Below are positions 44,980 through 64,000 of a DNA stretch of 64,000 nt, piece after piece. The translations under genes and the position numbers were made by a program. Numbering within the stretch: the stretch's first letter is position 1; every line of letters starts with the position of its first letter. The notes under the pieces were generated by a model that had not been told where the DNA came from, made no database searches, and saw nothing but the letters and a program-made list of their open reading frames with translations. Origin of the DNA: Synchiropus splendidus. Lineage: Eukaryota > Chordata > Actinopteri > Syngnathiformes > Callionymidae. The DNA lies in NCBI RefSeq assembly GCF_027744825.2, contig NC_071334.1, forward strand, positions 5,495,937 through 5,559,936, written 5' to 3'.

Positions 44980-46889
44980 TATATTTTAAAAAAAATTGTG
45001 AGTGACGTCTCTCCAGAAGTGAAGAGGTGCCCGGTGCGTGTCCAGCTCTGAATGTGCGCTTCTGTGCAGTTTGGCTGTGACAAAGTCATAAACCAAGTCA
45101 CGCTCTGTCCCAGACTGGCCTCATCCCTGTCCCAGCTCCAGCCCACAACAGGACATCAAACCCTGGAGTGAGCGCTCCAGCACCTCCCCTGTGACACTCT
45201 ACCACGGTCCAGTGCGGAGACAGGAAAGGTTTTACACCTCAATATGAAGAAAGAACTGTCAGTAAACGGAGCTGCACACAGAGGCTGCGCATGTTATGTT
45301 TTTTCCGGCTTTTTTCGGGGGCGTTTGAGTTCTGGATTTTTGTTGGAAATCAGAAGGAAAAAATCCCGAAATTTTTGTTCGATTCGATTTTGTCCGATTT
45401 GTTCGAATTCCGAGACGATGTGTGTGTGTGTGTGTGTGTAATGTGTTTGGTACTCATCATGTGGGACTTTCCAGTTCTGTGTGAAAAATGACAAAATATT
45501 CATTGTGAATTATCGCTTTGTATCTGTTTGAATATATTCATATTTTTCACAGCTGATGAATGTGATTGGACACCTCACAGTAGGAGCGTACCTTATGTCC
45601 CGTCTTACCATGTGACCTCACGTTTACATGCACGCCACATCTGCGGAGGAATATCCAAGCAACCGCCTTCTGAAGAAGCAAAGCTCACTGCAGTGCAATG
45701 TACCGGTTATTTCTGACAGTATGACTTGGCTGTGCTCGACGCCTGGACAGCCGTTGACTGGTTGTGGTTCCTGATGCAGATGTGCTGCTGGTGACTTGCT
45801 TTCTCCCTGATAAAATGATACTTGTGTCTTTTCTTTCTGGAGCTCAGTTTTTGCCAAAGAATGACAAGTTATTAATAAAACATCATTTTTTTTATCTTGA
45901 CAATTAAAGTGACTATGTGTAAAGTTGTTGTATCACAGAAAACATTGTTTATTTTGAGGACACGTGACGCCATTTTTCTTTTCTTGCTCGTACACCGAGC
46001 TCCGGGAATTTAAGCGTTAAACGTTTTAGTTGTACACTTGACCACCAGATGGCGTCCATAAGCATCTTAAAAAGGACAATAAAAATAGAGGGTTAAAAGA
46101 TCCAGAAAGTTACAGAATATGATATATATCATATCTGAGTTGCATCCTGTGTTTTCACAAAAATACATTCATAATATATTATAATTTATATATTATAATA
46201 TATTGTAATTTTCGTCTATCTTTTAGTTTTGGACTGGTTGTGAGATGGAAGTAATTCAGAAAGTGCAGGTCAAATCATCTGCCTTCACCTGCTCTTGTTT
46301 TTTGTCTCAGGAATGATCTGAAATCTTCCTGAAGATATGAAACCGTGTAGCTCAGTCTTTGTTCCCACCAATCCTGCTCAGATAGGGGAACCATTCCGGT
46401 GTCAGCTGAAGAGAGTTGCACCACACTGGCTGATAACAGACACCCCATTGGTTCGGCTGAGTCAGTAAGAAAAGACTTAACTTAACCGAGGCACCATGTT
46501 TTCATAACGGACTGGCTCTTTTCCATGACTCCCTAGACTCTCACCTGCAAACTCAACATCTCAGGAGGGTTTCTCCTGTCCATGCGGAGTCGGGACGGTG
46601 GGACCAGCTGCTGGTCTCGCTGGGCTCAGCTGGTCCACAGCATGACCTGTAAACGTCAGCAGCTGTGTTTCCACTCAGCAGCCCAGTCGCTGGTGAATGG
46701 AAGCGGTGAGTGTGTTTCTTTCTGCTGGGTGGGAGTGAATAAACAGCCTCCGGTGAACAACCTCGGAAGTCCTCCGTACAGAAGAAGGGTGGGGCGAGGG
46801 TGAGCCCTGGTGTGTGTGTGCGCGAGCTGGCCGCAGATCATGGCCATGCTCTATCAGCTTGGAAAATCACTTCCCTCTGCTTTCATAAA

Positions 46890-46915
46890 AGAGCCATCTG
46901 TGGTCAGATGGCTCT
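46890..46915. other. Perfect 11 bp hairpin
   Basis: AGAGCCATCTG and CAGATGGCTCT pair exactly around TGGT. Each arm holds an E-box half (CATCTG/CAGATG). It stands alone, outside the repeat families. Confidence 0.9.
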
Positions 46916-47433
46916 GAGCGCCGACGCCCCCCCAGCAGCCAGCTTTGACAGACACGTTCCACTGCAAACAGTGATTTTCCCGCAGAAAACACAGCGAGAG
47001 TGATGGCCCTGACTTCCTGACTCATGATCTCACAGTCAGGTCCAGGTGATGCTGCAGCAGACCACTTGCTCTGGCTGGTCTGAATCCAGCCATCAGCACC
47101 TGTGTGGAGCTCAGATTCTCTCACTTGAGAACCTGTTTGATTGGAACTTTTAGGCGGGAAGCTGTAACTTACAGTGACAAAGGTCCGAACTTAAGTGATC
47201 CTGCGCGAACATGGATTCTGAGCCACGTTGCCGTCGCCTTGTCCTGGAGGCTCCAACTCTGGCTTCCCCCATCATGTGCTCAGACTCAGTCACCTGCCGG
47301 CTCTCGACACCAGCACAGCTTGTATAACTACAACTATTTTTCAGGTCCAGTTCATCCAGGTCGAGCAGTACGATTCACAAGTGCCTCTCATATTCTCTTT
47401 TGCCTTTGATCTATGTGTTATATAGTGGTAGTC

Positions 47434-47735
47434 GATGAGGCTTCATGAAACATCGTTGCAGGGCTGATGAAACAGTGTCCTCATTTTCAGAGGCCACTAG
47501 ATGGCGCTCTTGGTTTAGAAATGATGTGAGGTTTAAATGAATTAGTTGTTTCACAAAATGATGTTTCATGAAACGGTGTCCTGATTTCCGGAGGCCACCA
47601 GATGGCGCTGCCTGCTGTAAAATGTTTGGACTTGAATTCAATGAAACCTCACATCATTTTTAAACCAAGAGCGCCATCTAGTGGCCTCTGAAAATGAGGA
47701 CACTGCTCCTGCAATACTGTTTCGTGATGCCTCAT
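47434..47735. repeat. Palindromic repeat A, compound copy 5
   Basis: Two family members lie side by side: a truncated one (47434 to about 47560) and a complete one (about 47563-47735). CTCF-like cores are CCACTAGATGGCGCT (47494-47508), CCACCAGATGGCGCT (47595-47609) and AGCGCCATCTAGTGG (47670-47684). Confidence 0.88.
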
Positions 47736-49436
47736 CTGCCCATCACGAGTTGTAACTGTTTTCGGGGGTCATATGAGGACACGACTCATGTGTCTTTCAC
47801 CAACTACTTTTGAGTCACCCAGTCGACACGTTTATAAACATGGCCCGCATCGTCTTGCAGTGATAAAACAACATTGCGCCGGGGTCAGTGAGAACATCAG
47901 TCTACATCAGTCCAGCTTTTCCACTAAGAAACCAGTTTATTAATGTACAAACTAGTCTCCACTTTCATTATATTTCCTTCTGATCATGTAGCTTGGTGTG
48001 TATATATTATCATGTATATTCTCGTCCTGGCACTGGAGATGTTTCCTCTGTGACAATCCCGATCCGAATGCTGCTCTTTGCCTTCTCTGATGCCACATTT
48101 GGTCCCGGCTGCTGTTTCTCCTGCCTGACCTGAATGCACCGTTCAAGCCTGCGGGCCGACTTGCTCCAAACAGTACATTTATTCCGATAAACCTTTTGAC
48201 TTCACTGGGCTCGTTTTGGGGCAACACCCAGCTATTTCCTGCCATCTCCTCTTATCGTGCTCAGGCGAATAAAAGCAGTGAAAAATGAGGGTGCAACAAA
48301 CAATGCGCCGGTTGTTTACGTGAGATTATGACAGAGAGTGGGTGTTATCATGTGAAGGCCTCTTATTTTTAATGTGATTTTTTTTTAACTGGCTGCTGAG
48401 TCACGTCAGTAACTGCTGCTGTCAGAGACAATGCCTGGATGCCACCTACTGCCTCTTTTGTTTCTGGCTGTTTAACTTAGTCCCTGTGTTTCCACAGCCA
48501 GTCAGTCACACTTGACTATTCCACTGTTGCTGCATGTGTTATGGCTATTCTGACGTGAACGTCAGCGCCGAGTGATCGACCAAATGGTGTTTCTATGAGA
48601 AGAGTGAGTAATGTGTGTTCCTGCGCCAGATAGCAAGTCAAAAATACTCTTCATCTCAGCTGCTTTTACACACCTTGCAATGCTTTAGTGACACGTGATT
48701 TGAGGTGATTTGAGGTCTGTTGTATCGCGTCACATGAGGCAGCAGCTTCATAGCTTTCATTCCCGCTGGGATGAGCCCAGGCAACTCATGACCCTGACGC
48801 TGCTGTAGGTAACGTCACGCCTGAAGATCTGCTCCTCCACTGACAACAACAATGGTCGGATGTTCAAGCAAGACTTGGGTGAAAACTGTTCCTTTAAATC
48901 TGGTCGGAGTAGTCCAACACAAACCATTCAAAACTATAAACAGACAACTGAAGTGCGTTTCCTCGCTCGGCTTTCCACAGGTACTGACCACTGCAGACCA
49001 GGGACAAGCGGAGCGACAGTCATCACACGGTTAACTCCGTTACAGTCTTGAGTTAGTTGACTCAGATCGACGGTGAACAAAAGTTTAAAAGTCCTAAATC
49101 ACGTGAATTCAGACGCGTCTGGGCTTCGTTGGAGCGCGCGCGCGCGCACACACGCGCCTCTTTTCTCCTGCATGCAACCACGTGTAGGGTTTCAAGTCCC
49201 GACCGTTATTGACGCGGGTCCGAGCCGATGGCGGCTCAGGGCGTCTTCGCTCGGGGCCAATCACAGGCGGCGGTGGGCGGGGCCTGTCTCGGTAGGCGTG
49301 TCCTCCAGCCACTTCAGCCGGGATAAGTGCAACTTCTCCAAAGTTGAGGAAAGTTCGCGCTCGGCAGGCAGAGCTCCACGAAGCTCTGCTCTCCTCCTCA
49401 ACCCCCGCGGAGTCGCTGCCGTCTTTCCTTCCCACC

Positions 49437-59376
<9,940 letters not shown>

Positions 59377-60060
59377 GTGAGTTCAAGTGCGTGTGCTCGT
59401 TCGTCCGTGTCAGATATCGCTGAACCTCTTCAACAGTGTAGTGTCCTCTGGGACTGGGCGATAGACTGAAGTTTTACCGAAATGTACTACGATAACTGAC
59501 GTCATTTTACATGTGTCGGTAAATCCTGTATTTTAAAAGCATTTTTCGTCTGTTTGGTGACCTGGTAGGCAGTGTGCAGTCCCCTTTAAGACGGGGTCAA
59601 GCGTGTGCGGTCATCAGAATAAGACGGGAACGTTCAAGATATTAACGTAAGAAAATCGTCAGTGATCAGCGTCTCTTTTGCGCTCTCCCTTCACGGCGGA
59701 GCGAAAACACTGCTTGCTGCTGATGGACAGCTGCAGCTTGACGGCTTTTGTTTACGTCTCTTGAAGGCATCACAAATACGTTCAGGAACATATTAACTGA
59801 GCTACTAATGAAAAAGACGTTCCACTGACACAGCAAATTTTATTTTCAGACCCAAATCAAACAATAACTTGAGCCGATGTACACCATGAACTCATATAAG
59901 GAACCAGGTCGATGATGCTAATTGAAGTTAGCCACGCAATGCCGCGCAAACGGAGTTTCCTCCTCTGAGGTTGGTAGACACCGGTTTAACACCATCAGTA
60001 TGATCGAGCGTTGTCCTGGAGTGCTGTACTCCAGATAATGGTTTGGGTTAGTGATGGGCT

Positions 60061-60219
60061 GCTGAGGCTTCATTTTCCGAGCCCACTAGATGGCGCTCTC
60101 TGCTCTAAAATCTTGGGTGTTGACACAACTGTTTCAATAAACCCTCGCACCATTTTTAAACCAAGTGCGCCACCTACTGACTTCTGAAAACGAGGACACT
60201 GTTTCATGAAGCCCCATCA
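60061..60219. repeat. Palindromic repeat A, copy 6
   Basis: The left end is shortened (GCTGAGGCTTCATTTTCCGA). Cores are CCACTAGATGGCGCT (60083-60097) and the reverse GTGCGCCACCTACTG (60165-60179). Confidence 0.82.
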
Positions 60220-60424
60220 GCCAGTCACTAGTGTGAGTAGAGGTCTGTCTTCACGATCACTGAAACAATTTATCCCCAAACTTTTACGACAAGAAAACTG
60301 CACTTTGCAATTTGACTCCATAAATTTACTTGCTCTTGCACCTAGTTCATAAACAGTTTTGTGTGTATATGAAGAGCAAGAGCAGAGAGAAAGTTCAAAG
60401 TCCAACCTGAAGTGCAAGTCCAAA

Positions 60425-60494
60425 CATTTTACAACAGACAGCGCCATCTGGTGTCCTCAGAAAATTAGGACACTGTTTCATGAAACCTCATCAA
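60425..60494. repeat. Repeat A, one-arm fragment (copy 7)
   Basis: Right arm only: AGCGCCATCTGGTGT (60440-60454) followed by GACACTGTTTCATGAAACCT. It is about 200 bp from copy 6. Confidence 0.75.
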
Positions 60495-60559
60495 CCCTTC
60501 AATATTGTACATGGTTTGGACACAGCTTGTTGCTTTGTGATGAAGTCACTATACAGCGA

Positions 60560-61290
60560 TGAAGTCATTCTGCAGAATTCAGGAAACATGACCCATGAGT
60601 TTCAGGAGAATGTCATCGTAGATCAGGACGTAGCAGAGATTAGCAAGGCTGAAGTGAGAAGGACATTGAAGTGGATGAAGAGTGGAGCGGCAGTGGGCCA
60701 GTCCAACTGTCCAGGGCCGTGGAGAGTGTGAGAAAGAGGTGAAGAAGCAGGTGCAGGCAGGATGGAATCATTGGAGAAAAGTGTCAGGTGTGATGTGTGA
60801 CAAAAGGCTGTCGGCAAGGATGAAAGGGAAAGTGTCCAAAAGGGTGGTGAGGACAGCAATGTTGTATGGTTTGGAGACAGTGGCACTGAGGAAAAGACAG
60901 GAGGCAGAGCTGGAGGTAGCAGAGATGAAGATGCTGAGCTTCTCTCTGGGAGTGAGCAGGATGATGATAGGATCAGAGGGACAGCACATGTGCTCAGGTG
61001 TTTAGGAGACCAAGTCAGAGAGGCTAGATGGAGATGGTTTGGACATGTACAGAGGAGAGAGAGAGCCAATACATTGGTAGATGAAGATGTTGAGGTTGGA
61101 ACTGCCAGGCAGAAGGTGGAGAGGAAGGCCAAAGAGGAGATGGATGGAGGTGGTGAAGGAGGACATGAGGTTTGGAGGTTTGAGAGAAGAGGAAGCAGAG
61201 GACAGGGGGAGATGGAGGAGGATGATCCGCTGTGGCCACCACTGAAGGGAGAAGAGAGAAAGAGAAAGAAGTCAGACACTGATTAACTTT
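60560..61290 (+). mobile_element. RTE-like LINE reverse transcriptase remnant
   Basis: Three frames give pieces of a fish non-LTR reverse transcriptase: EVRRTLKWMKSGAAVG, then MLYGLETVALRKRQEAELEV with MKMLSFSLGVSRM, then VREARWRWFGHVQRRE. The middle of the enzyme is deleted between the first two and there are frameshifts, so it is inactive. Confidence 0.82.
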
Positions 61291-62526
61291 TTTGGGAAGC
61301 TTTTTCCGTGCACCTTTTCCAGGTGAACCACATGTGACATCATGACCACAAACATCCATGATGCAGGAGACTCTTAGTTGAGCTGTGCAGAGACATACTC
61401 TTGACTTTATCAGCAGTTTCCCCTGAAGAGGACAAGTTCACTCGCGCCCCTGTCCCTGAAAAACCTCAGAAACATGTTGGTAAATTGAAGGTTACATGGG
61501 AAACAGGGTTTGTTTGTTGGTGTGCTGCAGTAGCAATTTAAAACAGGAGATCATTTGGTCCAGCTGATGGAGCAGTTTGTCATACAGGTCAACACAGTCA
61601 ACAACAACTAAAAAGGTCGGGAAACAGCACAAAGAACACGCAAATGTACACACCTGAATCAAACCACTCGCCGCGTTGAGTTGAATGATGAGTGCAGATC
61701 AGCGTTAAGTAGGTTTTTTTGACATGATTTATACGACCAGTGATGTGTTTGTGAAGTTAAATATGGTTCAGAAGCAGCCCTTTGAAATAAAAGGGTTTAA
61801 ACAAACAAGGAATGCAGTGTCTACTAATATCACTTATGAAATTCTGGCAACCCACTCCACCATTCTCAGAGGTGCCACTTCAGCGGTGACACCCCGACTC
61901 TCTAACTCGCTGCCCGGTCGGCTGGTGACCGAACTGGAGTAATTCATCACAAGTGGAAATGATCGTTTTTTTGTTGTCCACGGTGTCAAGTATCAAGCAG
62001 GACCCGCTCCGAGTATTGTCATGGCAACGCTTCAGTGCAAAATCTCATTCAAAGTCTGTATACAGTGTTTGAGTTTTCAGTTCTTTTAAAGTAAAAATAG
62101 AATTTCATTACAACCAAACAAACCTTCTATTTTGTGCTTTTAAAAATTATTGTATTTATTATTGTTATTTTTTTAAAACAAAGGCTGGAATATATATAAA
62201 AAAAGTCACAATTATTCAATAACCTAACAATTTACTTTCATCGAAAAACATGCATAAAAATGTATTTTCAACTATGTATGCATTTTTTTTTTTAAATAGT
62301 ATAGTTATTCAGTATTTGGCAGATTTTAAATCATACAAATTTTCATTTCGTCATTGATACGTCACATCACGTGACGGTCAGCTGATGCTTTTTCTGGAGA
62401 CACTGGCTCTGGACATGGATAGAGTCTGGTGTGTGTGTTCACTTTGTGTGTGTGTGAAGTAAAACTTTGGTAATACTGTCGTCTAGAATTCAGAAGAGGT
62501 CAATGCTTGTAAAGTAGTGAAGGACT

Positions 62527-62669
62527 GGTGAAGCTTCATGAAACAGTGTCCTCACGTTCAGAGCTCCGAAGGTGCCGTGCTTGGTTATGAGGTTTCATTG
62601 AAACTTTAGAGCAGAGAGCGCCATCTAGTGGGCTCTGAAAGGGAAGACACTGTTTCATGAAGCCTCACC
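62527..62669. repeat. Palindromic repeat A, copy 8
   Basis: The ends are GGTGAAGCTTCATGAAACAG and CTGTTTCATGAAGCCTCACC. The right core AGCGCCATCTAGTGG (62617-62631) is intact and the left one is eroded. Confidence 0.82.
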
Positions 62670-64000
62670 AGTCCAACACTGTGTGTTCGCCTCCAATAAA
62701 ATGAAAGGAGTCCTCAGGAGGTCCTCTACCATCTATGTCTGTAAGGACGGGTAAGACAGTGGAGAAGGTCTTCGAGTGACTGGGGTTTCTGGTGTGGGGG
62801 TCTGACCAGCACAATGATCACTCGACCGATGCAGCTCTGGGAATTGACAGATTTGTGTGACTTTCATCGCATTACCTTTGACCCCGCTGTGGTTATTGAA
62901 GTCCGTATGTGCTCAAAACCTGCCTCAGAAAAAGACTTGAACATGGGGTTTCAAGTCCAGCGTGTGGATCTCCAAGATCTGTCCATCGCAGCGGCGTGAA
63001 GCCGTAAATGACAGGTCTCTGAGCAGGTCTATCGCCAGCCTTTCATCTTTATCCGACTGCAGTAGGTAGGAGGGGAGCGCAGATGTTTCCTCATTTAACG
63101 TGGATCTCCTCGCGCCCGGGTTCTTGTCACAACCTGCTGAGAGTCTCCCTGCTACCCGACGCCCCTCGCTCACATTAATAATGTGCATATTTTCCTTACC
63201 TCCGGCGTCTCTCGGCCAAGATTATAGATTTGTGTAGGTGAAGGAATTCGCCGCCTTTCCTTTTCCTTCTCAAGTGGCTGGTGTTTGTAGCGTAACTGGG
63301 AGAAAGCCAGCTCTGATCTGCTGCTGGGCAAAACCCAGAAGCGTGGTGAGACACACTTGACCTCAAAGGGCCCCTGACTTTCTATAGGGTGAAGAACTGC
63401 GAGTGGATTTATTTACGTTTGCACTGATGTTCTACATCACTGTCTGGTTCAGTGAAACAGCTCAGCCTTCTTCATGGATAAGCTGCTCTCAGCGAGTGCG
63501 GCTCTCAGTACTGTGGCGGTAAATCACTCCTTTTTACGGCCCGTGATGTTGATGTTAGCAGGGAGACAATGTCATTCTTCCACAAAGCTTCCCCTTCAGA
63601 CTATCAAACGCCTCGCTCGCTGGAGCAGTCTGACCTTCGGAGTATAGCCCCGCCCCCCCCGGGGTGTTACATAACACCACTCCAGCAACAGACCACCAGC
63701 ACTTATAACAACCTGTAGAAATAAATTCCTTCCATATGTTCATAACTGGGGCAATAACTGCAGCCTCCTCTTCAGGCGGCGCGGGGCTGTGGGAGCCAGT
63801 GGGAGAGGAAACCTCTTTTTATCATGTGGGGAGGGTGTTAACTCAAGTGTGTAAATACCAGCCATGTGTTTTAGCAATATTTTGCGTATCTTGCTCCATC
63901 ACAACAGGGATCTTTTTTATACTTCCCTGGTCCACGCTTGGCTCCTCACAAGTTCAACGCCGACACGGCAGGAGTGGGAAGCGCGGCCGCGCATTTTCCA

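Larger units (their letters stand above)
43992..49119. other. Intergenic region between cers3 and adamts17
   Basis: It contains repeat A copies 4 and 5 (44285-44454, 47434-47735), repeat C copy 2 (44821-44979), a (TG)n run at 45419-45440, a solitary CTCF-like core CCACCAGATGGCGTC (46042-46056) and an 11 bp stem hairpin (46890-46915). The ORFs here lack family resemblance. The cers3 3' UTR starts it. Confidence 0.6.
59377..64000. other. adamts17: adamts17 intron 3 (partial)
   Basis: It holds repeat A copies 6-8 (60061-60219, 60425-60494, 62527-62669) and an RTE-like LINE fragment (60560-61290). I looked for the next exon, the furin site with the TSEHTVETLVVAD-type start of the protease domain, and did not see it. 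Weak LINE-tail similarity (TPRLSNSLPGRL) is near 61880-61930. Confidence 0.6.

Noticed and set aside
60623..61279. A 218-residue Ser/Pro-rich frame on the minus strand
   Set aside because: It is antisense to the RTE-like LINE remnant, a shadow of the purine-rich coding strand.
63181..63210. A donor-like CGCCGGAG|GTAAGG on the minus strand
   Set aside because: No matching acceptor or coding frame around it; adamts17 is on the other strand.

Overview
The window reads as vertebrate nuclear DNA, most probably from a teleost fish. It holds five split protein-coding genes with GT-AG introns. Several introns are very short (71 bp in aldh1a3, 66 bp in lins1), and the spaces between exons are filled with fish-style interspersed repeats, MITE-like palindromes, LINE remnants and long microsatellites. 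No bacterial operon, CRISPR array, rRNA, tRNA or viral gene is evident.

Gene order, left to right: aldh1a3 (minus, 5' end only, first three coding exons at 795-2643), asb7 (minus, complete, 14978-19058), lins1 (plus, complete, 21681-28333), cers3 (plus, complete, 33899-43991) and adamts17 (plus, 5' end only, first three coding exons at 49437-59376). This matches human 15q26.3 (ADAMTS17-CERS3-LINS1-ASB7-ALDH1A3) in order and in every relative orientation, so synteny supports each assignment. asb7 and lins1 are head to head and probably share a CpG-rich promoter near 21.6 kb. aldh1a3 has a TATA box. adamts17 starts in a CpG island with CCAAT and GC boxes.

The genes do not form a pathway. aldh1a3 makes retinoic acid, asb7 is a substrate receptor of an E3 ubiquitin ligase, lins1 is a poorly understood Lines-family protein, cers3 is an ER ceramide synthase, and adamts17 is a secreted metalloprotease. 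Their grouping is an old conserved block.

Non-coding layout: 2.7-15 kb is intergenic, with nested inverted-repeat elements. 28.3-33.9 kb holds an L2-like LINE scrap, a hAT-like element and one exon-like stretch. 44-49.4 kb holds palindromic repeats. Intron 2 of adamts17 (49.96-59.19 kb) has nested TIR elements and a roughly 690 bp GATA/TA microsatellite. An RTE-like LINE fragment lies at 60.6-61.3 kb. The most notable pattern is a palindromic repeat of about 170-200 bp, dispersed in at least nine copies across the window. Its two arms carry facing CTCF-like cores (CCACYAGATGGCGCT type). A second, unrelated repeat (three copies) carries the CCACCAGGGGGAGCAGC type. All calls were made by reading the sequence and recalling family sequences; no database search was run.
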